Assembly: GCA_032622095.1 (NCBI GenBank)
Contig: CP136061.1
Coordinates: 189,540,369 to 189,604,368, forward strand
From: Siphonodentalium dalli
Lineage: Eukaryota; Mollusca; Scaphopoda; Gadilida; Siphonodentaliidae
Reading direction: 5' to 3'
DNA length: 64,000 nt
Every line of letters begins with the position of its first letter. The stretch's first letter is position 1. Of this stretch, positions 25,101 to 32,366 are shown in pieces. The position numbers were made by a program, and so were the translations under genes. Under the pieces are notes generated by a model. That model was given only the letters and a program-made list of their open reading frames with translations, searched no databases and was not told the origin of the DNA.

Positions 25101-26204
25101 TCAGGCTGTAAATGCTGGAGAAATAAAAGCAGTATGCCAGAAATATATCTACGATAAGTGCCCAGCTGTTGCTGCAGTCGGTATGTTGATATTTGTATTA
25201 CACCCCTATTGTTGTATTCTATGGATGTGTTTATGTGGTCTGTGCACATTATAGTGATCATGCACAGATGGTGGGTGTCAGTTGTTATTGCATAGGTTCC
25301 ATTTTAATTCTACCGCTTCCTATCAAACTATATGAAGTATTGAGGGTGGTAATCTACACAATTCAGGATTATATTCTTGACCAGTACTTTCAGTTTTATG
25401 ACATTCCAATAAAATTAGGATAAAATAAATTTGCGATGTCAAAATCATTGTAAATCAATGAATGCTAATCAGAAGAGCTCTGAATAAAATATTCACTATT
25501 CTGTGTTTGGGGGTATGTAATGGACATAGAACCACATTTGTGTTGGTTTGTATTTGCAATTACCACACTCAAACAATTGGCACATGGATACCTTACAACT
25601 CTCTTGTAACCATGGATACCTTACAGCTCTCATGTAACCCAATCCATAGCGTCACTAAATTCACCCTCTCATGACCTCATTCTGCAAATGACAGACACAC
25701 AACTTCAAGGCTTGGCCGACATTCTTGTCATTCATAGCTGTTTAAAAATTTTGACATTTATTCTGAAGAATGATCAGAACAAAATGTATAAATTTCTGTT
25801 TGTTCTCTCCATAATGTTGATGTCATTAAAAAACCTGGACAGCGAGAGGCAATGGGACAGTTGTAGTGGTTTCCCTTATATTGATCGCACAAGACATAGG
25901 ATATAATGTGCGGCTCTCATATAAATCAAAGATGTTGCTTCTTACTTTACTGGAGGTGCAACATCAGGTCATATGGGCTGTGTTCGACTTTTTCGATCAT
26001 CCATAACTTTATTTCAACGATTATAACCAATAATGAACTTGATGCTATTAGTCTTTGGTAAATCTGTTTAAGCAATAGTATAATTAGTGTATGAATAATA
26101 TTCTTTATTAGCCTCAGATTCTGTTTATTTTACTTACAGGTCCAATTGAATGCTTACCTGACTACATGAGGCTACGGGGAGCTATGTGGAGGTGGCAGTA
26201 CTAA
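1001..26204 (+). CDS. PMPCB: Mitochondrial processing peptidase beta subunit, 3' nine exons (partial gene)
   Basis: This is the catalytic beta subunit of the matrix protease that removes N-terminal presequences from imported mitochondrial proteins. It pairs with the alpha subunit and belongs to peptidase family M16. Nine GT-AG exons (1001-1107, 1407-1486, 2351-2463, 16056-16294, 18774-18839, 20465-20581, 20889-20946, 25105-25180, 26140-26204) join in one frame to give 306 codons and a TAA stop. Diagnostic stretches are [71 protein letters not shown] and [11 protein letters not shown], all closely matching animal PMPCB as I remember it. The family is about 490 residues, so roughly the first 180 lie upstream, including the HxxEH zinc site. 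The more distal zinc-ligand glutamate may be in the first exon here (QEVVFDYLH). No frameshift or stop is seen, so the gene looks intact. ATTAAA at 26374-26379 is a possible but unproven poly(A) signal. Confidence 0.95.
1407..1486 (+). CDS. PMPCB: PMPCB exon b
   Basis: The acceptor is tttcag|ATCAAT and the donor CAGGAG|gtaata. It encodes [20 protein letters not shown] followed by VLAAAGG, the conserved strand after the first M16 subdomain. It enters with two carried bases and leaves one. The 299-bp intron before it shows no notable feature. Confidence 0.93.
1851..1945 (+). repeat. 42-bp minisatellite, about two copies
   Basis: The phrase 'gcgttccttgttwtcctatt' starts at 1859 and 1901 (period 42), each copy ending 'ggtAYGATCAAAATAAAGAGC'. 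It contains the AATAAAGAGCGTT motif found in several transposons elsewhere in the window. It lies in PMPCB intron 2, whose remainder shows no feature. Confidence 0.7.
2351..2463 (+). CDS. PMPCB: PMPCB exon c
   Basis: The acceptor is preceded by a T-run (ttttttttag|GTGTAA) and the donor is GGCAGTGAG|gtaaga. It encodes [18 protein letters not shown] and ends CRFTGSE in phase 0. This junction ahead of 'IR(V/S)RDD' fits the known protein. The intron that follows is 13.6 kb and full of transposons. Confidence 0.93.
2464..3156. other. PMPCB intron 3, first part, no feature seen
   Basis: AT-rich intronic sequence with no recognisable repeat end, exon or RNA gene. Open frames here are short and lack coding character. 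Confidence 0.5.
3800..4660 (+). repeat. Diverged ~526-bp tandem duplication inside the 4.55-kb element
   Basis: 'gatCCAGATGTGTTGGTC' at 3857 recurs as 'gatTTAGATGTGTTGGTC' at 4384. It is followed in both copies by a GTGTCATTA stretch and a GA.ATTGACA..TGACAG-like stretch. 'AATACTTTGTTGTTTTATGG' at 3826 corresponds to 'AATACTTTGTGTTTTCTG' near 4337. The 129-codon open frame at 4389-4778 lies in the second copy and is not mirrored in the first, so I do not treat it as a gene. Confidence 0.45.
6346..6845 (+). repeat. 253-bp tandem duplication inside the 4.55-kb element
   Basis: 'TGTTCTCTGAGGGG' (6346) and 'TGTTCTCTGTGGGG' (6599) start two copies. Both contain GGCTCCGACCATT-GATTG-TGGGCGCAGCTTT, a TCTGACATG-TCTCATGA stretch, an AT-rich hairpin and TTGTGATACATAGGTACCTC. 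The AT part can fold (atatatctatgatatcattttatatatctatata). No coding function is seen. Confidence 0.75.
7710..8039. mobile_element. 330-bp palindromic MITE, related to the adjacent 4.55-kb element
   Basis: The arms 'GATATTTTAAAAAATATAAT' (7710) and 'ATTATATTTTTAAAAATATC' (ending 8039) continue inward as TTTCCTTAAAGAAAGCCTGA / TCAGGCTTTCTTTAAGGAAA. Its right half (7850-7985) is the reverse complement of 3200-3345 in the neighbouring element, including GGCGACCACAAAAAAGTTAA. So it is a short deletion derivative of the same family in opposite orientation, lying directly next to the large copy. Confidence 0.78.
8040..8866. other. Intron sequence without recognised feature
   Basis: Nothing with repeat ends, exon signals or RNA structure was recognised. 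The 105-codon minus frame at 8525-8842 has no coding character. Confidence 0.45.
8867..10972 (+). repeat. Satellite-bearing element I (155-165-bp units)
   Basis: The left boundary is 'TAGCTCAACTTTACTTTGTA' and 'AGTTTGAGCTATTGCCATGG', then a GT microsatellite. The right boundary is 'CAAGTTGAGCTACAGTGTCA' and 'TTGACAC' near 10945. In between are about 11 units containing 'TAGCACGGGCTACAGGTCGT', 'ATGAAATTTGTCATGGATGT', 'ACATGTAGATGGGAACGAGT' and 'GCAGCCATCTTGGATTTTAC'. Unit spacing is about 155-165 bp. Open frames across it recur once per unit and are artefacts. The outer pairing TAGCTCAACTT / AAGTTGAGCTA gives the element short inverted ends. Confidence 0.88.
11338..12116. mobile_element. 779-bp TTAA-type element carrying a minisatellite
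   Basis: It interrupts a satellite unit between 'gatgTTAA' (11334-11337) and 'TTTAtattgac' (12117-12120). The intact units read gatgTTAAtattgac, so the duplicated target is TTAA with one base changed. The ends are inverted: CTGGTTCAGTGCTGAAA and TTTAGCAGCGAACCAG. TTAA targeting is typical of the piggyBac superfamily. It has no coding capacity. Confidence 0.82.
11629..11968 (+). repeat. ~31-bp minisatellite, about 10 copies
   Basis: The unit is close to 'GAGACATCCAGGCTCATAAC' plus 'CATAGCCTAAT', repeated at roughly 31-32 bp with substitutions. It forms the core of the 779-bp TTAA element. One copy has an extra insertion (tagtggctaat). Confidence 0.88.
12285..13632. mobile_element. hAT-type element, 1348 bp, perfect 8-bp target duplication
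   Basis: The left end TAGTGATGTAACGATA and right end TCGGTACATCACTA are inverted. The flanks are the perfect 8-bp duplication ATGGATGT (12277-12284, 13633-13640), which occurs once in intact satellite units. Both subterminal zones are packed with CCGATA/TATCGG repeats. No transposase frame was found, so it is non-autonomous. An 8-bp duplication with TAGTG ends is characteristic of the hAT superfamily. Confidence 0.9.
14651..15395 (+). repeat. Interspersed repeat with three ~160-bp tandem units, 'TCGAGTTTTTAAAAAACCCG' family
   Basis: It opens with TTAGTCGAGTTTTTAAAAAA and CCCGACTTATGG. It then repeats 'CACCGTTAGCACGATAACTC' with 'ATATTTGGTATATGAGTCTC' and 'AACAATATCTCGGACGAGTT' at about 14885, 15048 and 15207, and closes with CTCGACAAAAGCATCTTAGA. 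The repeat at 1-495 shares the closing sequence and TTAGATG box. The TTAACCCTTCAATGACT at 15394-15410 looks like one end of the TTAA family described at 50985. Confidence 0.75.
15411..16055. other. End of PMPCB intron 3, no feature seen
   Basis: No repeat boundary, exon or RNA gene was recognised before the exon d acceptor. Confidence 0.45.
16056..16294 (+). CDS. PMPCB: PMPCB exon d (largest exon)
   Basis: The acceptor is cttacag|ATTAGA and the donor CTTTG|gtgagc. It encodes [55 protein letters not shown] and [16 protein letters not shown]. The last two bases (TG) are completed by the next exon to a Trp codon. This is the best conserved block of the gene in the window. Confidence 0.95.
16685..17090 (+). 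repeat. Diverged tandem repeat, three units of about 120-150 bp
   Basis: 'CACCTGCAATTATGACGTCT' (16694) recurs as CATCTGCAATTATGACATCT (16816) and CACCTGCAATTATGACATCT (16967). Each is followed by a GGAC/GAC-T-run, GTGGAGTTAT and TTTTCGA. The shared parts 'TTTTGTCCGAGCTTTTATTC' and 'CTACATTTTTT' link units 2 and 3. The stretch 16295-16684 shows no feature. Confidence 0.72.
17094..17122 (+). repeat. Short interstitial TTAGGG-like run
   Basis: The sequence TAGGATTAGGGTTAGGGATT and AGGGTT has imperfect telomere-type hexamers (about four). Too short to imply a telomere fusion; simple repeat expansion is as likely. Confidence 0.6.
17378..18614. mobile_element. hAT-type element, 1237 bp
   Basis: The ends are TAGTGTTGGGAGGTTATAG and AACCGCACAACACTA. 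The flanks ATCGGTAC (17370-17377) and ATCGTTAC (18615-18622) are an 8-bp duplication with one mismatch. Subterminal zones repeat TTTCGG/CCGAAA. The interior (about 17820-18060) resembles blocks in elements at 24050-24330 and 58745-58920. No transposase is seen. It lies in PMPCB intron 4, between exons d and e. Confidence 0.87.
18774..18839 (+). CDS. PMPCB: PMPCB exon e
   Basis: The acceptor is attctcag|GGGTGT and the donor GAGTG|gtatgt. It encodes [19 protein letters not shown] and NE, between two split Trp codons. The length is 66 bp and frame is kept with both neighbours. Confidence 0.92.
18840..20464. other. PMPCB intron 5, one short inverted repeat
   Basis: The inverted pair CAGGGATAACACTGGT (19751-19766) and ACCAGTGTTATCCCTA (19804-19819), with partly matching ...CTAGTGAAGT / ATTTTACTAG outer arms, spans 19735-19836 and may be a small palindromic element. 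A TAGTGTTTTTCGTAGTTGAC stretch near 18874 resembles a hAT end, but no partner end was found. The rest shows nothing. Confidence 0.45.
20465..20581 (+). CDS. PMPCB: PMPCB exon f
   Basis: The acceptor is tttcag|GATGAG and the donor GGAAG|gtactg. It encodes [20 protein letters not shown] and [18 protein letters not shown]. The motif [13 protein letters not shown] across the exon border is a strong PMPCB marker. Confidence 0.95.
20889..20946 (+). CDS. PMPCB: PMPCB exon g
   Basis: The acceptor is ttgtag|ACAAAT and the donor ATAGAG|gtaagt. It encodes [19 protein letters not shown] and completes an Arg codon from the previous exon. A 307-bp intron with nothing recognisable precedes it. Confidence 0.95.
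21594..22302. mobile_element. 709-bp element with CAGACTTTCATTTTT ends (level 3)
   Basis: The left end is CAGACTTTCATTTTT followed by a GGCGCGC stretch; the right end GCGCGCCTCAAAAATGAAAG and TCTG is its inverse. A 6-bp direct repeat CACATA flanks it (21588-21593, 22303-22308). Subterminal CGATCGC and TCGCTGG boxes occur at both ends. The superfamily is not assigned, because the 6-bp duplication and the ends do not point clearly to one. Confidence 0.72.
22684..23823. mobile_element. 1140-bp element with TTA target duplication, PIF/Harbinger-like (level 3)
   Basis: The ends GGCCACATTAACTTAATTAT and (inverse of the right end) AACCACATTAACTTAATTAA continue as TGTTTCTCAGGCAC / GTGCCTGAGAAACA, about 34 bp. 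TTA at 22681-22683 and 23824-23826 fits the 3-bp TWA duplication of PIF/Harbinger elements. Internally GGGAGGCAGGTTTTTATG repeats. A 100-codon minus frame (23579-23277) has a Lys/Arg patch (SKRKRDEF) but no family I recognise; it could be a relic of the element's second protein. Confidence 0.75.
22968..23098. mobile_element. 131-bp fully palindromic MITE (level 4)
   Basis: TA-CTACATGCAGTACATGTATG...CATACATGTACTGCATGTAG-TA forms arms of about 57 bp around a ~17-bp AT loop. TA flanks (22966-22967, 23099-23100) suggest a TA target duplication. It sits inside the 1140-bp element and breaks its internal repeats. Confidence 0.82.
24640..25035 (+). repeat. Interspersed repeat, 'TTTCCGGATGATAACTTTAG' family
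   Basis: It opens CCCGTTTAAAAAAAACGG and has TGTCCGTCTGTCGTCCGTCC, TTTTGGTTTCCGGATGATAA, CAGATCAAGTTCGAATATGG and CTTTTTCGACTTAG. Relatives lie at 350-450, 27000-27310, 28300-28450, 31530-32060 (inverse), 40545-40760 and 41205-41575 (inverse). The frames across it are not genes. Confidence 0.7.
25105..25180 (+). CDS. PMPCB: PMPCB exon h
   Basis: The acceptor is cttcag|GCTGTA and the donor GCAGTCG|gtatgt. It encodes [20 protein letters not shown] then AVAAV, and leaves one base for a Gly codon. The 4.2-kb intron upstream holds the deepest transposon nest in the window. Confidence 0.94.
25640..25697 (+). repeat. One end of a 'TGTGTCTGTCATTTGCAGAAT' foldback family
   Basis: GCGTCACTAAATTCACCCTC, then a CTCATTCTGCAAATGACAGA and CACA stretch, matches the right end of the complete copy at 28664-29093. 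No left partner is seen here. It lies in PMPCB intron 8; the rest of that intron shows nothing. Confidence 0.65.
26140..26204 (+). CDS. PMPCB: PMPCB terminal coding exon
   Basis: The acceptor is ttacag|GTCCAA. It encodes [20 protein letters not shown] and Y, then TAA at 26202-26204. The position of the stop matches the C-terminus of the family (GPI..LPD...). The 3' UTR follows; its end cannot be fixed by eye. Confidence 0.94.
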
Positions 26205-27000
26205 CATTATCATATTCTAGGAATTTATTCCGAGACTTTCATGAAGATAGTTCTAAAACACTGGACACTGATGATGGTGCAGTTTGTGTGGATAATAATG
26301 TCAACAGCTTGTGATCTTCATATCTTCTCTTGTCATCAAGGAAACAGTAGTGGGCTGGCCGAGTTGAGAATTAATTAAAATATTTAAAACACCAAACATT
26401 TGATTCTTTTCTATGAGTGTTGGGGCATCAATCATCAGTCCTGGTTTTACTTGTTTTATAGAAAATCCAGGGTGGCAAAAAATCACTCTCCTGAGACTTG
26501 CTAGGAGAGCAAATGGCTCTCCTGAATATTAAATTGTAATTTTGCACCAAAAAACAGACTCAAATGCCAAGCAAATGTGTACTGAAATGATAATAGCTGG
26601 AGTTGAGTTAAACTTCAATCCAAACCACAAAGCAGATTAAGTAAATTTGAGTTTATTTATGGACAAACCCTCTATCCTATGGATATCAGTTTAACAACAT
26701 TCAAGTTAACTATTACAAGGGTTTGGGTTTGGCAAACAGTGTGACTCATGTAGTATGTAGACTAGTGCCATGCTATTGCAGACTTCATTCGCCGGTGAGG
26801 CTTCTTCGGCTGTGTCACTGGGTCCACCACTCTTTAAAACTAGACAACAAACGCATGTGTTTAACTGTTTTCAATCTCCGGTGGCAAGTCATGTACCTAT
26901 TCTCGATCGGTAGTCGCTATATAACGAAAATAGAGAGATGTAATCTGTCAATTAAAATTATGAACCAATGGTTTAAATATGGAGTTTTTATGTTTACCCA
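26205..27000. other. PMPCB 3' flank
   Basis: It contains the 3' UTR of PMPCB and AT-rich flank. Candidate signals ATTAAA at 26374-26379 and near 26530 are unproven. CTCTCCTGAGACTTGCTAGG and AGAGC (26489-26514) contain a short CTCTCCTGA repeat. No other gene is seen. Confidence 0.45.
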
Positions 27001-27320
27001 TACTATGGTATGGTAAACATAGTGTCGTTGTCCGGATTGACCACTCATTTGTTCGTCTGTCTGTCTGTCCATAGACACTTTACAAGTAATGCGATAACTC
27101 AAACATTTTCTATCCGATCGGAACCAAATTTTGTATATGGGTTTCTCAGCCCAAAATACAGATCGAGTTCGAATTTGGGTTTGATCATGAAGAAAATTAC
27201 AAGAAAAATTGAATTTTCTAAGTCGAAAAGCCAATAACTCTGAGAAAAATCATCGGATCAAACTCAAAATTGAACTTTACCTGTATCTTGATATGACTGA
27301 TCCACATAAAAACGGTATTC
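27000..27320 (+). repeat. Interspersed repeat ('CGTCTGTCTGTCTGTCC' / 'ACAGATCGAGTTCGAAT')
   Basis: It has TTGTTCGTCTGTCTGTCTGT, GATAACTCAAACATTTTCTA and ACAGATCGAGTTCGAATTTG in head position. The tail CTAAGTCGAAAAGCCAATAA to AAAACGGTATT (27205-27316) recurs at 31535-31640 in the same orientation. Confidence 0.7.
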
Positions 27321-27354
27321 CTTCATAGTAATTCTTAGAACGACTATAAGGCCG

Positions 27355-28215
27355 AATGGGTTCATATTTGGTGTGGATGTTCCCTAGGTGACTCACATTC
27401 AGATTTGTTCAAATGAGGTCACCTGGTTGATTAGTTGAGAAACCAGGGCCATAACTCTATTCCTCCATAGTAATTCTTAGAATTACTTCTTCTCAATAAA
27501 CATTGGGCCGATTTAGCTTATATTTGGTACGGAGGGACCTTGGGTGACTGGGGTTCAGATTTGTTAAAATGGGGTCACTGGGTCAAATAGTGGCAGAGCC
27601 AGGGACATAAATCTAAAAACAAAAAATTACATTTTTGCATTTTGACCTTTGATTTTTTTTAGCTCACCTGAGACGAAGTCTCCGGTGGAGCTATAGTCAT
27701 CACTCCTCGTCCGTCTGTCTGTCCATCCGTCAAGAATCATCTCCCGAACCGGAAGACCGAATGGGTTCATATTTGGTGTTTACTAGGTGACTCACATTCA
27801 GATTTGTTCAAATCAAGTCACCAGGTCAATTAGTTGCGAAACCAGGGCCATAACTCTATTCCTCCCTAGTAATTCTTAGAACTTATTCTTCTCAAGAACC
27901 ATTGGGCCGATTTAGCTAATATTTTGTAAGGAGGGTCCTTGGGTGACTGGGTTTCAGATTTGTTCATATGGGGTCAAATAGGTGCCGAGCCAGGGCCATA
28001 ACTCTATTCCTCCTTAGTAATTCTTAGAACGTCTTCTCAAGAACCATTGGACCGATTTAGCTAATATTTTATGTGGTGGGTCCTTGGGTGACTGGGGTTC
28101 ATATTTCAAATGGGGTCACTGGGTCAAATAGGGGCAGAGCCAGGGACATAACTCTAAAAACAAAAAATAACATTTTTGCATTTTGACCTTTAATTTTTTT
28201 TAGACACATCACAGC
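27355..28215 (+). repeat. 'AGCTCACCTGAGACGAAGTC' interspersed repeat with tandem subunits
   Basis: TTAGCTCACCTGAGACGAAG and TCTCCGGTGGAGCTATAGTC start a copy at 27660. Sub-units with GGGTTCATATTTGGTGT, TGACTCACATTCAGATTTGT, GCCATAACTCTATTCCTCC and GGACCGATTTAGCTAATATT repeat on both sides. Related copies are at 32870-33340 and 34320-34640. The family is familiar to me from bivalve genomes, hence the organism inference. Confidence 0.75.
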
Positions 28216-28663
28216 CTCATATTTCTTACCTAGATTTTTCTTAGCATGTTCTTCGTCTGTATGGATTTTTGGTATTGTTTATTTAACCCTTTCCACTCTT
28301 GTTTTTATATAGAATTCATCAAACATTTTTCATCTGATCGACACCAAATTTGGTATATGAATTTTTGACACCTATATACAGATCAAGTTCAAATATGGAT
28401 TTGATCCGATATATTTTAAAAGAGTTATGGCCCTTTATAATTCACACCTCTTTGCTATGCACTATGAATTTTTAAGAGAACATGACAACGCTGAAGGCTG
28501 CATTATTGAAGCCAATTTATCACTGTGGACACCTGATACTCTGACTAAAGACTGTTGCTTGCAGACCAGTTTACCATCTGTCATTACATGACATTAGTTA
28601 ATCACCTATTCTACAAGAATAAATAGGAATAGTCCATTGTTCATTTCTTCAAGCCTGGACATA

Positions 28664-29093
28664 GTGTGTCTGACATTTGCAGAATGAGGTCCCCAGATGG
28701 TGAATTTAGTGTTGCTACCCTGTACAGCAGGCTAGCATCACCAAATACACCCTCCAGGGACCTAATTCTGCTTAGGCCTCATCTTCTGGGAAGTATCCTA
28801 AGTATCAAATTGAGTTTTTGTTTTAGTTACTTTTTGACTTTTTCCCACCTGTTCAGTTTCAATGTCGCCCTAATTTGCAGAAGATAAAATGCATAATTGA
28901 GGTGTTCAATGGGTGTGCATCACCAACTTCAACTGTAGAACTTCAATCTGTTCCTAGGTTTCTATTGGCCGTTGAGGCCTAATTCAACAGCCTAATCAGA
29001 CTGAGAATCAATTCGGTGATGCTAGCCCACCTTGCCGAATAGTGTCATTAAATTCACCTTTTGGGGACCTTATTCTGCAAATGTCAGACACAC
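28664..29093. mobile_element. 430-bp TA-flanked foldback element
   Basis: TA-GTGTGTCTGACATTTGCAGA..., continuing ATGAGGTCCCCAG.TGGTGAATTTAGTG, is inverted at 29041-29093, which ends TGCAAATGTCAGACACAC-TA. The arms are about 50 bp with mismatches. Its centre also has inverted GCTAGCATCACC / GGTGATGCTAGC boxes. Further pieces of the family are at 25640 and 51650. It has no coding capacity. Confidence 0.78.
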
Positions 29094-29401
29094 TAAATTC
29101 ATAACTCTTTAAAAAAAAAAAAAATTTTTTAGATTGAACACCTTTCTCAATTTAACCACCAAAAAAAACCAAATACTAAACAAAAAAATCATAAGTTTAA
29201 TTTTTTTTTTTTTTATATTTTTTTTTTTAATTTTGATTAAAGGATTGCTATCCTGATGAAACAACAAAACACTATCGGAAAGCCACCCCTATTGTGATCA
29301 CAATGATCCAAGTCCCATAACAATCGCGTAATAAATAAGCCTAGAAATAAATAAATAATACCCCCACCGGTTGTCGGCTATCTCCGTCGCAAATCCTCAT
29401 A

Positions 29402-29715
29402 TGACGTCAAATGAGTAAACTAATTAAAAACACGGAATCGGAGTCGGAGTTAATTGTGTCTACCTATATGACGTCATATGAGTGGCGATCGAAAATGCGG
29501 AATCGAGCGCGTGAGTGTAATGGAATTACTGCGGGGCATGACATGTCAATAACATTGTGTACACGTGGTGAATTTTCAACGCCCGGTGAGTTATCTTCAC
29601 TTGTGATTTGTCATAAGTGCTGCTTGGAAAGTTATTGTTTTGACAAGAAATATAGAAGGCCGATTGAGCGGGGTAGATAACACTTTCGTGTCAAAAATAA
29701 AGCTTATAAAAACAC
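29402..29715 (+). promoter_or_regulatory. Promoter-like cluster: two CRE-like boxes and a TATA-like box
   Basis: ATGACGTCAAATGAG (29401-29415) and ATGACGTCATATGAG (about 29468) each carry a TGACGTCA palindrome, the CREB/ATF consensus. TATAAAAA is at 29705-29712, about 112 bp before the first ATG of the THAP frame. The arrangement suits a promoter for the broken THAP gene. This is inference from motifs only. AT/T-runs and no gene occupy 29100-29290. Confidence 0.4.
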
Positions 29716-29816
29716 GAGCCGACATGTGAACTCTATTCGGGTGCGTGTTCACGATGTTGTTTTAATTTTCCATATATATGCCCCGATTGTCCCGTATTTA
29801 CAATTCATTCGTGACA

Positions 29817-30215
29817 ATGCGAAATAAATGCAGTGTTTTCAGCTGTGGCCGGTATAGTGACTCTCAATTAGGTATAATTCTGCATTCATTTCCAAACGAC
29901 GTTCGTTTACGTGACATTTGGTGGGATTTCTGTGGGAAACCCGTTACTCAAAATCAGAAACTATTGAAGTAGTTGCCAACGAAATAGTCCTGAATTTGTT
30001 CCGTCCACTTCGAAAAAATGTGTTTTGAGCACAACGCGAATACACTTGGCCCGAACAGTGGCTACCGACGACAACTCAGAGGAAATGCAACCCCCACGTT
30101 AAACAAATGGACCACCGACGAGAATGCCATCCCAAGAAAAACGTCAACTCCCGTAAAGAATATAAATTTGCCAGAGCTTCCAGTCGTGAGTATATCCAAT
30201 CGAACCTATCGCTAA
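29817..30215 (+). pseudogene. Broken THAP-domain gene (probable transposon or transposon-derived)
   Basis: The frame starts MRNKCSVFSCGRYSD and goes on with ILHSFPNDVRLRDIWWDFCG. It then hits three in-frame stops (29970, 29985, 29991) and goes on in the same frame with ICSVHFEK and later GYRRQLRGNATPTLN. This is the full THAP zinc-finger layout: C-x4-C, F-P, W, C-x2-H-F and a degraded A-x-P-T box. The spacing between second and third ligands is about 50 residues, within the family's range. THAP is a sequence-specific DNA-binding domain found in P-type transposases and host factors. No catalytic domain follows, so it is a relic. A host pseudogene cannot be excluded. Confidence 0.75.
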
Positions 30216-30299
30216 AAAGCCAATACATATACCAAATAAAGAGCGTTTCATTTGACGAGTCAGTCATGGTTACGAATACACACCATTGCAGTTAAAGTG

Positions 30300-30610
30300 G
30301 GGAGTATGTTGATGAATAATTTAGTAAAGTATTCACGATGACAACTCGAGTCCCCATTTTCCTTCACTATGACTCAATAAAGAGCGTTCCATGTTAAGAG
30401 TATTCCTTATATGGTGCGAATAAAAAGAGTTTAATAAACCGGAAATTGCTACGACTTTGACGGATATATAAAGCATGTATATCGCAAGTTCATGTGGGTG
30501 TATTTACGTGTATTGGTGTAAACAGTAAATAATCACGATGACAACTGTTAAGTCGAGTCCCAATTTTCCTTTACCATGACTAAATAAAGAGCGTTCACTG
30601 TAAAATAAAT
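30300..30610 (+). repeat. Diverged direct repeat, spacing about 210 bp
   Basis: 'ACGATGACAACTCGAGTCCC' (30336) and 'ACGATGACAACTGTTAAGTC' (30535) both lead through TTTTCCTT-AC-ATGACT to AATAAAGAGCGTTC (30376 and 30583). The region 30610-31290 holds palindromic Ebox-like CACGTG sites (31061-31130) and ATAACGATTA-type inverted repeats but no recognised gene. Confidence 0.6.
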
Positions 30611-31529
30611 CGCAGATGAAGACTTTCATATATTAATAAGTATATTCTACCACGATAAATTATCGTATATTATTTCGGTTTTATGGTCAGTTATCTATAT
30701 AAACATGTGCTCGTGTTTCTCTTTTTTTCGTTACCGGAATAGTCAAATAATATTATATATTCATATAAAGATTGCATATATGCGAAGACTTGCACAGTTA
30801 ATACTAATTATCATATCGTAAACATTCCAGTGTCCAGATCCTACGTAAAATGCGGCATGGCTTTATAATAACAACCTGAACACATCGCGATACATATAAT
30901 AATAACACGCTAAAGACGTTTAATTGTGAGAACACGATGTATTTGCATTGTTCTCCCATTATGCGACAAACGTAAAAAGCCGCGATGGAATTCATGATCG
31001 CTTTGCGCGTGCAAACTTATGGTATCGTTGAATATCTATGCGTTCTCAATGAGTTACCACGTGGTCGATCATGTGACTATGCTGCTGTTTACACGTGACA
31101 ATCATGTGATGTGGCCGATGATCACGTGACTCGTCTACAACACAAATTATTCGGCTAACTTCGGAATTTTTTTTAATCGTTATAAAAATAACGATTAGCG
31201 GCCGAATATTAGATTACATGCGCATAATGGACATTTTATGTATATATTATCGGTATATTGAAAGAAAATACTAAAAAAAATTCAGGATCATATTCCTTTA
31301 AGATTTAATTCCTTGCTCATATTTAATTTTTTGTTTAAACTTATTAGAATAAAATGCCGCTCGGCCACAGTGTCCCCCGAACTGGTGGCTTCATTTGGAG
31401 CGGAGGCTTTGTAGAAGTATACTATATGGATAAGACACTTGTGCATTGTCTCATTACTGACATGCATACAAATAACCAAATCTTAAAAAAACAAAGTCAA
31501 AATATAACCTCAAATTGGCACAAAATGAA

Positions 31530-32060
31530 GAAAAATTGAATTTTCTAAGTCGAAAAGCCCATAACTCTGAGAAAAATCATCGGATCAAAATCGAACTTGA
31601 CCTGTATCTTGATATGACTGATCCACATAAAAACGGTATTTGCAATTAAAAGATCCAAACTTGAGATATCATCCGGAAACCGAAAAAGTGAGAAATTTTC
31701 TAAGTAAAACAAGTTGAAAAAGGGCCACAACTCTCGCAAAAATGGGCGGAGCATACCCATATTCGAACTTGACCTGTACATAGGGCTGATAAACTCACAT
31801 ACCAAATTTGGTTCAGATATGATAACAAACTGAAGTTATCATCCGGAAACCAGAAAATTACAAGATTCTAAGTAAAAAAAAGTGCCATAACTCTCGCAAA
31901 AATGGGCGGAGCAAACCCATATTCGAACTTGACCTGTATTTTGGTCTGATAAACTCACCTATGAAATTTGCTTTTGATCTAATAACCGAAACTAAAATTG
32001 TCATCCGGAAACCATTTCCGGATGCACGCACGGACGGACACCGGCTATTTTAATAGTCCC
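31530..32060 (-). repeat. 'TTATCATCCGGAAACC' repeat, inverse orientation, multiple units
   Basis: GTTATCATCCGGAAACCAGA, AACTCTCGCAAAAATGGGCG and CATATTCGAACTTGACCTGT are repeated three times (31560, 31740, 31900). It ends TTTCCGGATGCACGCACGGA and CGGACACC. The 86-codon minus frame at 31805-31545 is produced by the repeat and is not a gene. Confidence 0.72.
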
Positions 32061-32366
32061 CCGAAATTTTTTTTTTAGGGGAACAATAAAACAACTAACA
32101 CCATTATAACAGCCATCAGGTTGACCACACCAAATTTGATTTAAATCAGTCTAAAATCAAGAACATGCAAACAGCAGACACTTAGAACAGGGTTCCTTTC
32201 CTGAGAAGACAGAATGTTTACTTAACAGCATATAGAAGTCACATTGTGCTGGCTAAGGCGATTAATGAGATGGCAGTATTAACAAAATATGCTTGGAGTG
32301 AAAGCTTTGATTGATGTCTTAGAGATATCTGCCTGGTAGAGATTTGTATATAAGGCCAAACAAAAT

